Positions 23,918 through 38,486 of a stretch of 64,000 bases of DNA are shown in pieces. A program made the position numbers and the translations under genes. The notes beneath the pieces were generated by a model. It was not told where the DNA came from and searched no databases. It saw nothing but the letters and a program-made list of their open reading frames with translations. Each line of letters begins with the position of its first letter. Position 1 is the stretch's first letter. Origin of the DNA: Balanoglossus misakiensis (lineage: Eukaryota > Hemichordata); contig CM082594.2 of assembly GCA_040954595.2 (NCBI GenBank), forward strand, positions 558,001 through 622,000, written 5' to 3'.

Positions 23918-25962
23918 GAATTCAATGTTAGAAAACCCGTGTGGAAAGTATCTCTACCCGTTTGAAACTAAGAAAAGAATTTATTCTTATTTATTTTGTA
24001 AAAAAGACAATTTTTCGAAAAAAAGTTGAAAATGGTAATTTTGTCTTGGGTGATTCAAATTATACCGCCTTTTCTGGAATTTGCAGCACTTTTTGCAAGA
24101 GAACGGCACTTCATGCTCCATAATATTTCCGAAAATGAAGAAAATAGTTAATTTTTTATGATTTTTTAAAAATTTACCATTTTTGTCAAAATATGGCCAA
24201 AATGGCTATTTTTTCTTGAATTCCGTCAATATATCTGCATTTTTGGAGTGGTCGAAAGTTTTAACATACAATCAACATGTCATATATGATCAGGGCACCA
24301 AATTCGAAGAACAAAGGTTTATGTTATTTTTTTTTCTTCTAAAAATGACATTTTCAAGGAAAATTTGGTAAAACGCAATTGTCTGCAGTGAGCCAAATTA
24401 GACGGTCTTTTGTGGAATTTGTATCGATATATACATACGAAGAGCAATCTATACTCCATCAGATTTCCGAAAATGTAGAAAACAGGTATTTTTTGTAATT
24501 TTCAAAAATTTACCGTTTTGACCAAATTGTGGCTAAAATTGTTATTTTCGTGTTGAATGCCGCCAGTGTCACTGCTTTTAAAAGTCATAAAAACTTTTAA
24601 CATACAAGCAATTCTTTATATATGATCAGGTCACCGAATTAAAAAAATAAAGAATGTTTTGCCTAAAAATGACCTTTTAGGTGCAAAAACGAATAAAACG
24701 CAATTTTGTATTAAATCAGAATGCATTTTTTATAATCAGCACCATTTTTACATGTAATGGAAATTTAATACATCATCAGATATCCAAATATGAAAAAAAT
24801 GATTTAGATTTTAGATGATTGTCCAAAATTAGCTGATATCTAATAAATGTAGTATTGAACCGTTCTGTCCCCCCCCCCCCTACATTATATGCGGTACGCC
24901 GATGTCAGCTTACCCAGCAGTACTGCAGGCCGTGCCCCCAACTAACGTCGGTGTTTGAAACGCCCTGGTTAAATTCGGGCTTTCTCTATAAATTGACAGG
25001 CAATAATGCAGTCCTACCGGAACAAATGTCGAGTGTTGACCCGCTTTGACTTTCCCTCTTCGGTTTGCCCGACTTAGCCAACGTCTTTGTACTAGAGTGT
25101 CGGGTCTTTTGCAGAGCCAGGCCGAAGGAAATCCGACTTGATCACCGTTGCTAACGAACGCTAGTGTCTGTCATGGTGTGCCGGGGTTTTAGTCGGGCCA
25201 GGCCGTAGGAGATCTGACTTGATCATCGTGGTCAATGTACGCGTGTTTCCGCTCTAAAGTGCCGGGGCTTCAGCTAAACCAGGCCGTAGGACATCCGCCG
25301 TAATCACCGTTGATAACTTACGCCAGTCTGTGTCATATAGAGCCGGTGCACCAGCCGAGTCACGCCGTAGGAAATCTGACTTGATCAACGTGGTCAATGT
25401 ACGCCTGTTTCTGCTCTAGAATGCCGGGGCTTCAGCTGAGCCAGGCCGTAGGAAACCCGACGTGATTACCGTTGTTAACTTACGCCAGTCTGTGTCTTAT
25501 ATATAGTGCCGGGGCATCAGCCGTGCCAGGCCGAAGGAAATGTGAGTAGATCAACGTGGTCTCTGTACGCGTGTTTCTGCTCTAGAGTGCCTTGGCTTTA
25601 GCCAAGCCATGCCGTAGGAAATCTGACTTGATCAACGTTGCTAACGAACGCTAGTGTCTGTCATAGTGAGCCGGGGTTTTAGTCGAGCCAAGCCGTAGGA
25701 GATCAGACTTGATAAACGTGGTCTCTGTACGCGTGTTTCTGCTCTAGAGTGCCGGGGCTTTATCCAAGCCATGCCGTAGAAAATCTGACTTGATCACCGT
25801 TGCTAACGTACTCTAGTGTCTGTCATATTGTGACGGACATTTAGCGGAGCCAGGCCGTAGAAAAATCGACTTGTTCAACGTTACCAGTGTGCAACTGTTT
25901 CTGCTCTAGAGTGTCAGGGTTTTAGCCGACTTATGCTGTAGGAAATCTGAGTTGATGAACGG
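23918..25962 (+). repeat. Satellite unit 9
   Basis: 2045 bp. First unit lacking the CTCATTCAGAG motif. Carries the variants GTCGGGCCAGG and ACATCCGCCG that it shares with units 10-12, 15 and 17. Confidence 0.9.
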
Positions 25963-27998
25963 GAATTCAATGTTAGAAAACCCGTGTGGAAAGTATCTCT
26001 ACCCGTTTGAAACTAAGAAAAGAATTTATTCTTATTTATTTTGTAAAAAAGACAATTTTTCGAAAACAAGTCGAAAATGGTAATTTTGTCTTGGGTGATT
26101 TAAATTATACCGCCTTTTCTGGAATTTGCAGCACTTTTTACAAGAGAACGACACTTCATGCTCCATAATATTTCCGAAAAAATAAGAAAAGAGTTAATTT
26201 TTTATGATTTTTTAAAAATTTACCATTTTTGTCAAAATATGGCCAAAATGGCTATTTTTTCTTGAATTCCGTCAATATCTCTGCATTTTTGGAGTGGTCG
26301 AAAGTCTTAACATACAATCAACATGTCATATATGATCAGGGCACCAAATTCGAAGAACAAAGGTTTTTTTATTTTTTTTTCTAAAAATGACATTTTCAAG
26401 GAAAATTTGGTAAAACGCAATTTTGTCTGCAGTGAGCCAAATTAGACGGTCTTTTGTGGAATTTGTATCGATATATACATACGAAGAGCATTCTATACTC
26501 CATCAGATTTCCGAAAATGTAGAAAACAGGTATTTTTTTGTAATTTTCAAAAATTTACCATTTTGACCAAATTGTGGCTAAAATTGTTATTTTCGTGTTG
26601 AATGCCGCCAGTGTCACTGCTTTTAAAAATCATAAAAAATTTTAACATACAAGCAATTGTTTATATATGATCAGGTCACCGAATTAAAAAAATAAAGAAT
26701 GTTTTGCCTAAAAATGACCTTTTTGGTGCTAAAACGAATAAAACGCAATTTTGTATTAAATCAGAATGCATTTTTTATAATCAGCACCATTTTTACATGT
26801 AATGGAAATACATCATCAGATATCCAAATATGAAAAAATGATTTAGATTTTAGATGATTGTCCAAAATTAGCTGATATCTAATAAATATAGTATTGAACC
26901 GTTCTGTCCCCCCCCCTACATTATATGCGGTACGCCGATGTCAGCTTACCCGGCAGTACTGCAGGCCGTGCCCCCAACTAACGTCGGTGTTTGAAACGCC
27001 CTGGTTAAATTCGGGCTTTCTCTATAAATTGACAGGCAATAATGCAGTCCTACCGGAACAAATGTCGAGTGTTGACCCGCTGTGACTTTCCCTCTTCGGT
27101 TTGCCCGACTTAGCCAACGTCTTTGTACTAGAGTGTCGGGTCTTTTGCAGAGCCAGGCCGAAGGAAATCCGACTTGATCACCGTTGCTAACGAACGCTAG
27201 TGTCTGTCATGGTGTGCCGGGGTTTTAGTCGGGCCAGGCCGTAGGAGATCTGACTTGATCATCGTGGTCAATGTACGCGTGTTTCCGCTCTAAAGTGCCG
27301 GGGCTTCAGCTAAACCAGGCCGTAGGACATCCGCCGTAATCACCGTTGATAACTTACGCCAGTCTGTGTCATATAGAGCCGGTGCACCAGCCGAGTCACG
27401 CCGTAGGAAATCTGACTTGATCAACGTGGTCAATGTACGCCTGTTTCTGCTCTAGAATGCCGGGGCTTCAGCTGAGCCAGGCCGTAGGAAACCCGACGTG
27501 ATTACCGTTGTTAACTTACGCCAGTCTGTGTCCTATATATAGTGCCGGGGCATCAGCCGTGCCAGGCCGAAGGAAATGTGAGTAGATCAACGTGGTCTCT
27601 GTACGCGTGTTTCTGCTCTAGAGTGCCAGGGCTTTAGCCAAGCCATGCCGTAGGAAATCTGACTTGATCAACGTTGCTAACGAACGCTAGTGTCTGTCAT
27701 AGTGTGCCGGGGTTTTAGTCGAGCCAAGCCGTAGGAGATCAGACTTGATCAACGTGGTCTCTGTACGCGTGTTTCTGCTCTAGAGTGCCGGGGCTTTATC
27801 CAAGCCATGCCGTAGAAAATCTGACTTGATCACCGTTGCTAACGTACGCTAGTGTCTGTCATATTGTGACGGACATTTAGCGGAGCCAGGCCGTAGAAAA
27901 ATCGACTTGTTCAACGTTACCAGTGTGCAACTGTTTCTGCTCTAGAGTGTCAGGGTTTTAGCCGACTTATGCTGTAGGAAATCTGAGTTGATGAAGGG
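25963..27998 (+). repeat. Satellite unit 10
   Basis: 2036 bp. First of a run of closely similar units (10-12) with the variants GAAAAAATAAGAAAAGAG and GACGGACATTTAGCGGAGCC. Confidence 0.9.
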
Positions 27999-30037
27999 GA
28001 ATTCAATGTTAGAAAACCCGTGTGGAAAGTATCTCTACCTGTTTGAAACTAAGAAAAGAATTTATTCTTATTTATTTTGTAAAAAAGACAATTTTTCGAA
28101 AACATGTCGAAAATGGTAATTTTGTCTTGGGTGATTGAAATTATACCGCCTTTTCTGGAATTTGCAGCACTTTTTACAAGAGAACGACACTTCATGCTCC
28201 ATAATATTTCCGAAAAAATAAGAAAAGAGTTAATTTTTTATGATTTTTTAAAAATTTACCATTTTTGTCAAAATATGGCCAAAATGGCTATTTTTTCTTG
28301 AATTCCGTCAATATCTCTGCATTTTTGGAGTGGTCGAAAGTCTTAACATACAATCAACATGTCATATATGATCAGGGCACCAAATTCGAAGAACAAAGGT
28401 TTTTTTATTTTTTTTTCTAAAAATGACATTTTCAAGGAAAATTTGGTAAAACGCAATTTTGTCTGCAGTGAGCCAAATTAGACGGTCTTTTGTGGAATTT
28501 GTATCGATATATACATACGAAGAGCATTCTATACTCCATCAGATTTCCGAAAATGTAGAAAACAGGTATTTTTTTGTAATTTTCAAAAATTTACCATTTT
28601 GACCAAATTGTGGCTAAAATTGTTATTTTCGTGTTGAATGCCGCCAGTGTCACTGCTTTTAAAAATCATAAAAAATTTTAACATACAAGCAATTGTTTAT
28701 ATATGATCAGGTCACCGAATTAAAAAAATAAAGAATGTTTTGCCTAAAAATGACCTTTTTGGTGCAAAAACGAATAAAACGCAATTTTGTATTAAATCAG
28801 AATGTATTTTTTATAATCAGCACCATTTTTACATGTAATGGAAATACATCATCAGATATCCAAATATGAAAAAATGATTTAGATTTTAGATGATTGTCCA
28901 AAATTAGTTGATATCTAATAAATATAGTATTGAACCGTTCTGTCCCCCCCCCCCCTACATTATATGCGGTACGCCGATGTCAGCTTACCCGGCAGTACTG
29001 CAGGCCGTGCCCCCAACTAACGTCGGTGTTTGAAACGCCCTGGTTAAATTCGGGCTTTCTCTATAAATTGACAGGCAATAATGCAGTCCTACCGGAACAA
29101 ATGTCGAGTGTTGACCCGCTGTGACTTTCCCTCTTCGGTTTGCCCGACTTAGCCAACGTCTTTGTACTAGAGTGTCGGGTCTTTTGCAGAGCCAGGCCGA
29201 AGGAAATCCGACTTGATCACCGTTGCTAACGAACGCTAGTGTCTGTCATGGTGTGCCGGGGTTTTAGTCGGGCCAGGCCGTAGGAGATCTGACTTGATCA
29301 TCGTGGTCAATGTACGCGTGTTTCCGCTCTAAAGTGCCGGGGCTTCAGCTAAACCAGGCCGTAGGACATCCGCCGTAATCACCGTTGATAACTTACGCCA
29401 GTCTGTGTCATATAGAGCCGGTGCACCAGCCGAGTCACGCCGTAGGAAATCTGACTTGATCAACGTGGTCAATGTACGCCTGTTTCTGCTCTAGAATGCC
29501 GGGGCTTCAGCTGAGCCAGGCCGTAGGAAACCCGACGTGATTACCGTTGTTAACTTACGCCAGTCTGTGTCCTATATATAGTGCCGGGGCATCAGCCGTG
29601 CCAGGCCGAAGGAAATGTGAGTAGATCAACGTGGTCTCTGTACGCGTGTTTCTGCTCTAGAGTGCCAGGGCTTTAGCCAAGCCATGCCGTAGGAAATCTG
29701 ACTTGATCAACGTTGCTAACGAACGCTAGTGTCTGTCATAGTGTGCCGGGGTTTTAGTCGAGCCAAGCCGTAGGAGATCAGACTTGATCAACGTGGTCTC
29801 TGTACGCGTGTTTCTGCTCTAGAGTGCCGGGGCTTTATCCAAGCCATGCCGTAGAAAATCTGACTTGATCACCGTTGCTAACGTACGCTAGTGTCTGTCA
29901 TATTGTGACGGACATTTAGCGGAGCCAGGCCGTAGAAAAATCGACTTGTTCAACGTTACCAGTGTGCAACTGTTTCTGCTCTAGAGTGTCAGGGTTTTAG
30001 CCGACTTATGCTGTAGGAAATCTGAGTTGATGAAGGG
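27999..30037 (+). repeat. Satellite unit 11
   Basis: 2039 bp, near-identical to units 10 and 12 by eye. Begins with the variant GATGAAGGGGAATTC. Confidence 0.9.
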
Positions 30038-32080
30038 GAATTCAATGTTAGAAAACCCGTGTGGAAAGTATCTCTACCCGTTTGAAACTAAGAAAAGAAT
30101 TTATTCTTATTTATTTTGTAAAAAAGACAATTTTTCGAAAACATGTCGAAAATGGTAATTTTGTCTTGGGTGATTGAAATTATACCGCCTTTTCTGGAAT
30201 TTGCAGCACTTTTTACAAGAGATCGACACTTCATGCTCCATAATATTTCCGAAAAAATAAGAAAAGAGTTAATTTTTTATGATTTTTTAAACATTTACCA
30301 TTTTTGTCAAAATATGGCCAAAATGGCTATTTTTTCTTGAATTCCGTCAATATCTCTGCATTTTTGGAGTGGTCGAAAGTCTTAACATACAATCAACATG
30401 TCATATATGATCAGGGCACCAAATTCGAAGAACAAAGGTTTTTTTATTTTTTTCTTCTAAAAATGACATTTTCAAGGAAAATTTGGTAAAACGCAATTTT
30501 GTCTGCAGTGAGCCAAATTAGACGGTCTTTTGTGGAATTTGTATCGATATATACATACGAAGAGCATTCTATACTCCATCAGATTTCCGAAAATGTAGAA
30601 AACAGGTATTTTTTTGTAATTTTCAAAAATTTACCATTTTGACCAAATTGTGGCTAAAATTGTTATTTTCGTGTTGAATGCCGCCAGTGTCACTGCTTTT
30701 AAAAATCATAAAAAATTTTAACATACAAGCAATTGTTTATATATGATCAGGTCACCGAATTAAAAAAATAAAGAATGTTTTGCCTAAAAATGACCTTTTT
30801 GGTGCAAAAACGAATAAAACGCAATTTTGTATTAAATCAGAATGCATTTTTTATAATCAGCACCATTTTTACATGTAATGGAAATACATCATCAGATATC
30901 CAAATATGAAAAAATGATTTAGATTTTAGATGATTGTCCAAAATTAGCTGATATCTAATAAATATAGTATTGAACCGTTCTGTCCCCCCCCCCCCCCTAC
31001 ATTATATGCGGTACGCCGATGTCAGCTTACCCGGCAGTACTGCAGGCCGTGCCCCCAACTAACGTCGGTGTTTGAAACGCCCTGGTTAAATTCGGGCTTT
31101 CTCTATAAATTGACAGGCAATAATGCAGTCCTACCGGAACAAATGTCGAGTGTTGACCCGCTGTGACTTTCCCTCTTCGGTTTGCCCGACTTAGCCAACG
31201 TCTTTGTACTAGAGTGTCGGGTCTTTTGCAGAGCCAGGCCGAAGGAAATCCGACTTGATCACCGTTGCTAACGAACGCTAGTGTCTGTCATGGTGTGCCG
31301 GGGTTTTAGTTCGGGCCAGGCCGTAGGAGATCTGACTTGATCATCGTGGTCAATGTACGCGTGTTTCCGCTCTAAAGTGCCGGGGCTTCAGCTAAACCAG
31401 GCCGTAGGACATCCGCCGTAATCACCGTTGATAACTTACGCCAGTCTGTGTCATATAGAGCCGGTGCACCAGCCGAGTCACGCCGTAGGAAATCTGACTT
31501 GATCAACGTGGTCAATGTACGCCTGTTTCTGCTCTAGAATGCCGGGGCTTCAGCTGAGCCAGGCCGTAGGAAACCCGACGTGATTACCGTTGTTAACTTA
31601 CGCCAGTCTGTGTCTTATATATAGTGCCGGGGCATCAGCCGTGCCAGGCCGAAGGAAATGTGAGTAGATCAACGTGGTCTCTGTACGCGTGTTTCTGCTC
31701 TAGAGTGCCAGGGCTTTAGCCAAGCCATGCCGTAGGAAATCTGACTTGATCAACGTTGCTAACGAACGCTAGTGTCTGTCATAGTGTGCCGGGGTTTTAG
31801 TCGAGCCAAGCCGTAGGAGATCAGACTTGATCAACGTGGTCTCTGTACGCGTGTTTCTGCTCTAGAGTGCCGGGGCTTTATCCAAGCCATGCCGTAGAAA
31901 ATCTGACTTGATCACCGTTGCTAACGTACGCTAGTGTCTGTCATATTGTGACGGACATTTAGCGGAGCCAGGCCGTAGAAAAATCGACTTGTTCAACGTT
32001 ACCAGTGTGCAACTGTTTCTGCTCTAGAGTGTCAGGGTTTTAGCCGACTTATGCTGTAGGAAATCTGAGTTGATGAACGC
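30038..32080 (+). repeat. Satellite unit 12
   Basis: 2043 bp, near-identical to units 10-11. Poly(C) of about 14 near 30984. Confidence 0.9.
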
Positions 32081-34124
32081 GAATTCAATGTTAGAAAACC
32101 CGTGTGGAAAGTATCTCTACCCGTTTGAAACTAAGAAAAGAATTTATTCTTATTTATTTTGTAAAAAAGACAATTTTTCGAAAACATGTCGAAAATGGTA
32201 ATTTTGTCTTGGGTGATTGAAATTATACCGCCTTTTCTGGAATTTGCAGCACTTTTTACAAGAGAACGACACTTCATGCTCCATAATATTTCCGAAAAAA
32301 TAAGAAAAGAGTTAATTTTTTATGATTTTTTAAAAATTTACCATTTTTGTCAAAATATGGCCAAAATGGCTATTTTTTCTTGAATTCCGTCAATATCTCT
32401 GCATTTTTGGAGTGGTCGAAATTCTTAACATACAATCAACATGTCATATATGATCAGGGCACCAAATTCGAAGAACAAAGGTTTTTTAATTTTTTTTTCT
32501 AAAAATGACATTTTCAAGGAAAATTTGGTAAAACGCAATTTTGTCTGCAGTGAGCCAAATTAGACGGTCTTTTGTGGAATTTGTATCGATATATACATGC
32601 GAAGAGCATTCTATACTCCATCAGATTTCCGAAAATGTAGAAAACAGGTATTTTTTGTAATTTTCAAAAATTTACCATTTTGACCAAATTGTGGCTACAA
32701 TTGTTATTTTCGTGTTGAATGCCGCCAGTGTCACTGCTTTTAAAAGTCATAAAAACTTTTAACATACAAGCAATTGTTTATATATGATCAGGTCACCGAA
32801 TTAAAAAAATAAAGAATGTTTTGCCTAAAAATGACCTTTTTGGTGCAAAAACGAATAAAACGCAATTTTGTATTGAATCAGAATGCATTTTTTATAATCA
32901 GCACCATTTTTACATATAATGGAAATTTCATACATCATCAGATATCCAAATATGAAAAAATGATTTAGATTTTAGATGATTGTCCAAAATTAGTTGATAT
33001 CTAAAAAATGTAGTATTGAACCATTCTGTTCCCCCCCCCCCCTACATTATATGCGGTACGCCGATGTCAGCTTACCCGGCAGTACTGCAGGCCGTGCCCC
33101 CAACTAACGTCGGTGTTTGAAACGCCCTGGTTAATTTTGGGCTTTCTCTATAACTTGACAGGCAATAATGCAGTCCTACCCGAACAAATGTCAAGTGTTG
33201 GACCGCTGTGACTTTCCCTCTTCGGTTTGCCCGACTTAGCCAACGTCTTTGTACTAGAGTGTCGGGTCTTTTGCAGAGCCAGGCCGAAGGAAATCCGACT
33301 TGATCACCGTTGCTAACGAACGCTAGTGTCTATCATGGTGTGCCGGGGTTTTAGTCGAGCCAGGCCGTAGGAGATCTGACTTGATCATCGTGGTCAATGT
33401 ACGCGTGTTTCCGCTCTAAAGTACCGGGGCTTCAGGTAAACCAGGCCGTAGGAAATCCGACGTAATCACCGTTGATAACTTACGCCAGTCTGTGTCATAT
33501 AGAGCCGGTGCACCAGCCGAGTCACGCCGTAGGAAATCTGACTTGATCAACGTGGTCAATGTACGCCTGTTTCTGCTCTAGAGTGCCGGGGCTTCAGCTG
33601 AGCCAGGCCGTAGGAAACCCGACGTGATTACCGTTGTTAACTTACGCCAGTCTGTGTCATATATATAGTGCCGGGGCATCAGCCGTGCCAGGCCGAAGGA
33701 AATGTGAGTAGATCAACGTGGTCTCTGTACGCGTGTTTCTGCTCTAGAGTGCCAGGGCTTTAGCCAAGCCATGCCGTAGGAAATCTGACTTGATCAACGT
33801 TGCTAACGAACGCTAGTGTCTGTCATAGTGTGCCGGGGTTTTAGTCGAGCCAAGCCGTAGGAGATCAGACTTGATCAACGTGGTCTCTGTACGCGTGTTT
33901 CTGCTCTAGAGTGCCGGGGCTTTATCCAAGCCATGCCGTAGAAAATCTGACTTGATCACCGTTGCTAACGTACGCTAGTGTCTGTCATATTGTGACGGAG
34001 ATTTAGCCGAGCCAGGCCATAGAAAAATCGACTTGTTCAACGTTACCAGTGTGCAACTGTTTCTGCTCTAGAGTGTCAGGGTTTTAGCCGACTTATGCTG
34101 TAGGAAATCTGAGTTGATGAACGG
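32081..34124 (+). repeat. Satellite unit 13
   Basis: 2044 bp. Carries the diagnostic variants TCTATCATGG and TACCGGGGCTTCAGGT, shared with the units at 34125, 54647 and 58413. Confidence 0.9.
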
Positions 34125-37100
34125 GAATTCAATGTTAGAAAACCCTTGTGGAAAGTATCTCTACCCGTTTGAAACTAAGAAAAGTATTTATTCTTATTTA
34201 TTTTGTAAAAAAGACAATTTTTCGAAAAAAAGTCGAAAATGGTAATTTTGTCTTGGGTGATTCAAATTATACCGCCTTTTCTGGAATTTGCTGAACTTCT
34301 TACAAGAGAACGACACTTCATGCTCCATAATATTTCGGAAAATGAAGAAAAGAGTTATTTTTTTATGATTTTTTAAAAATTTACCATTTTAGTCAAAATA
34401 TGGCCAAAATGGCTATTTTTTCTGGAATTCCGTCAATATATCTGCATTTTTGGAGTGGTCGAAAGTTTTAACATACAATCAACATGTCATATATGATCAG
34501 GGCACCAAATTCGAAGAACAAAGGTTTTTTTATTTTTTTTTCTTCTAAAAATGACATTTTCAAGGAAAATTTGGTAAAACGCATTTTGTCTGCAGTGAGC
34601 CAAATTAGACGGTCTTTTGTGGAATTTGTATCGATATATCCATACGAAGAGCATTCTATACTCCATCAGATTTCCGAAAATGTAGAAAACAGGTATTTTT
34701 TTGTAATTTTCAAAAATTTACCATTTTGACCAAATTGTGGCTAAAATTGTTATTTTCGTGTTGAATGCCGCCAGTGTCACTGCTTTTAAAAGTCATAAAA
34801 ACTTTTAACATACAAGCAATTGTTTATATATGATCAGGTCACCGAATTAAAAAAATAAAGAATGTTTTGCCTAAAATGACCTTTTTGGTGTAAAAACGAA
34901 TAAAACGCAATTTTGTATTAAATCAGAATGCATTTTTTATAATCAGCACCATTTTTACATGTAATGGAAATTTCATACATCATCAGATATCCAAATATGA
35001 AAAAATGATTTAGATTTTAGATGATTGTCCAAAATTAGCTGATATCTAATAAATGTAGTATTGAACCGTTCTGTCCCCCCCCCCCCCTACATTATATGCG
35101 GTACGCCGATGTCAGCTTACCCGGCAGTATTGCAGGCCGTGCCCCTAACTAACGTTGGTGTTTGAAACGCCCTGGTTAAATTCGGGCTTTCTCTATAAAT
35201 TGACAGGCAATAATGCAGTCCTACCCGAACAAATGTCAAGTGTTAAACCGCTGTGACTTTCCCTCTTCGGTTTGCCCGACTTAGCCAACGTCTTTGTACT
35301 AGAGTGTCGGGTCTTTTGCAGAGCCAGGCCGAAGGAAATCCGACTTGATCACCGTTGCTAACGAACGCTAGTGTCTATCATGGTGTGCCGGGGTTTTAGT
35401 CGAGCCAGGCCGTAGGAGATCTGACTTGATCATCGTGGTCAATGTACGCGTGTTTCCGCTCTAAAGTACCGGGGCTTCAGGTAAACCAGGCCGTAGGAAA
35501 TCCGACGTAATCACCGTTGATAACTTACGCCAGTCTGTGTCATATAGAGCCGGTGCACCAGCCGAGTCACGCCGTAGGAAATCTGACTTAATCAACGTGG
35601 TCAATGTACGCCTGTTTCTGCTCTAGAGTGCCGGGGCTTCAGCTGAGCCAGGCCGTAGGAAACCCGACGTGATTACCGTTGTTAACTTACGCCAGTCTGT
35701 GTCATATATATATTTTTTATGATATTTTAAAAATTTACCATTTTTGTCAAAATATGGCCAAAATGGCTATTTTTCTTGAATTCCGTCAATATATCTGCAT
35801 TTTTGGAGTGGTCGAAAGTTTTAACATACAATCAACATGTCATATATGATCAGGGCACCAAATTCGAAGAACAAAGGTTTTTTTATTTTTTTTCTTCTAA
35901 AAATGACATTTTCAAGGAAAATTTGGTAAAACGCAATTTTGTCTGCAGTGAGCCAAATTAGACGGTCTTTTGTGGAATTTGTATCGATATATACATACGA
36001 AGAGCATTCTATACTCCATCAGATTTCCGAAAATGTAGAAAACAGGTATTTTTTTGTAATTTTCAAAAAATTACCATTTTGACCAAATTGTGGCTAAAAT
36101 TGTTATTTTCGTGTTGAATGCCGCCAGTGTCACTGCTTTTAAAAGTCATAAAAACTTTTAACATACAAGCAATTGTTTATATATGATCAGGTCACCGAAT
36201 TAAAAAAATAAAGAATGTTTTGCCTAAAAATGACCTTTTTGGTGCAAAAACGAATAAAACGCAATTTTGTATTCAATCAGAATGCATTTTTTATAATCAG
36301 CACCATTTTTACATGTAATGGAAATTTAATACATCATCAGATATCCAAATATGAAAAAAATGATTTAGATTTTAGATGATTGTCCAAAATTAGCTGATAT
36401 CTAATAAATGTAGTATTGAACCGTTCTGTTCCCCCCCTACATTATATGCGGTACGCCGATGTCAGCTTACCCAGCAGTACTGCAGGCCGTGCCCCCAACT
36501 AACGTCGGTGTTTGAAACGCCCTGGTTAAATTAAGGCTTTCTCTATAAATTGACAGGCAATAATGCAGTCCTACCGGAACAAATGTCGAGTGTTGACCCG
36601 CTTTGACTTTCCCTCTTCGGTTTGCCCGACTTAGCCAACGTCTTTGTACTAGAGTGTCGGGTCTTTTGCAGAGCCAGGCCGAAGGAAATCCGACTTGATC
36701 AACGTTGCTAACGAACGCTAGTGTCTGTCATGGTGTGCCGGGGTTTTAGTCGGGCCAGGCCGTAGGAGATCTGACTTGATCATCGTGGTCAATGTACGCG
36801 TGTTTCCGCTCTAAAGTGCCGGGGCTTCAGCTAAACCAGGCCGTAGGACATCCGCCGTAATCACCGTTGATAACTTACGCCAGTCTGTGTCATATAGAGC
36901 CGGTGCACCAGCCGAGTCACGCCGTAGGAAATCTGACTTGATCAACGTGGTCAATGTACGCCTGTTTCTGCTCTAGAATGCCGGGGCTTCAGCTGAGCCA
37001 GGCCGTAGGAAACCCGACGTGATTACCGTTGTTAACTTACGCCAGTCTGTGTCCTATATATAGTGCCGGGGCATCAGCCGTGCCAGGCCGAAGGAAATGT

Positions 37101-37519
37101 GAGTAGATCAACGTGGTCTCTGTACGCGTGTTTCTGCTCTAGAGTGCCTTGGCTTTAGCCAAGCCATGCCGTAGGAAATCTGACTTGATCAACGTTGCTA
37201 ACGAACGCTAGTGTCTGTCATAGTGTGCCGGGGTTTTAGTCGAGCCAAGCCGTAGGAGATCAGACTTGATAAACGTGGTCTCTGTACGCGTGTTTCTGCT
37301 CTAGAGTGCCGGGGCTTTATCCAAGCCATGCCGTAGAAAATCTGACTTGATCACCGTTGCTAACGTACGCTAGTGTCTGTCATATTGTGACGGACATTTA
37401 GCGGAGCCAGGCCGTAGAAAAATCGACTTGTTCAACGTTACCAGTGTGCAACTGTTTCTGCTCTAGAGTGTCAGGGTTTTAGCCGACTTATGCTGTAGGA
37501 AATCTGAGTTGATGAAGGG
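34125..37519 (+). repeat. Satellite units 14 and 15, fused by deletion
   Basis: 3395 bp where two units should span about 4086. Unit 14 stops in the 81-bp tier just after GTCATATATATA and jumps at about 35712 into the AT-rich part of unit 15 (TTTTTTATGA). About 690 bp are lost: the last six subrepeats of unit 14 and the first ~240 bp of unit 15. No GAATTC start is present for unit 15. Confidence 0.9.
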
Positions 37520-38469
37520 GAATTCAATGTTAGAAAACCCGTGTGGAAAGTATCTCTACCCGTTTGAAACTAAGAAAAGAATTTATTCTTATTTATTTTG
37601 TAAAAAAGACAATTTTTCGAAAACAAGTCGAAAATGGTAATTTTGTCTTGGGTGATTTAAATTATACCGCCTTTTCTGGAATTTGCAGCACTTTTTACAA
37701 GAGAACGACACTTCATGCTCCATAATATTTCCGAAAAAATAAGAAAAGAGTTAATTTTTTATGATTTTTTAAAAATTTACCATTTTTGTCAAAATATGGC
37801 CAAAATGGCTATTTTTTCTTGAATTCCGTCAATATCTCTGCATTTTTGGAGTGGTCGAAAGTCTTAACATACAATCAACATGTCATATATGATCAGGGCA
37901 CCAAATTCGAAGAACAAAGGTTTTTTAATTTTTTTTCCTAAAAATGACATTTTCAAGGAAAATTTGGTAAAACGCAATTTTGTCTGCAGTGAGCCAAATT
38001 AGACGGTCTTTTGTGGAATTTGTATCGATATATACATGCGAAGAGCATTCTATACTCCATCAGATTTCCGAAAATGTAGAAAACAGGTATTTTTTGTAAT
38101 TTTCAAAAATTTACCATTTTGACCAAATTGTGGCTACAATTGTTATTTTCGTGTTGAATGCCGCCAGTGTCACTGCTTTTAAAAGTCATAAAAACTTTTA
38201 ACATACAAGCAATTGTTTATATATGATCAGGTCACCGAATTAAAAAAATAAAGAATGTTTTGCCTAAAAATGACCTTTTTGGTGCAAAAACGAATAAAAC
38301 GCAATTTTGTATTGAATCAGAATGCATTTTTTATAATCAGCACCATTTTTACATATAATGGAAATTTCATACATCATCAGATATCCAAATATGAAAAAAT
38401 TATTTAGATTTTAGATGATTGTCCAAAATTAGTTGATATCTAATAAATGTAGTATTGAACCATTCTGTT

Positions 38470-38486
38470 CCCCCCCCCCCCCCCCC
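38470..38486 (+). repeat. Poly(C) tract, longest example (17 C)
   Basis: Each unit has a C run between CCGTTCTGT and TACATTATATGCGG. Length varies from 6 (7340-7345) to 17 here, so it behaves as a fast-mutating homopolymer marker. Assembly or sequencing error may contribute. Confidence 0.85.
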
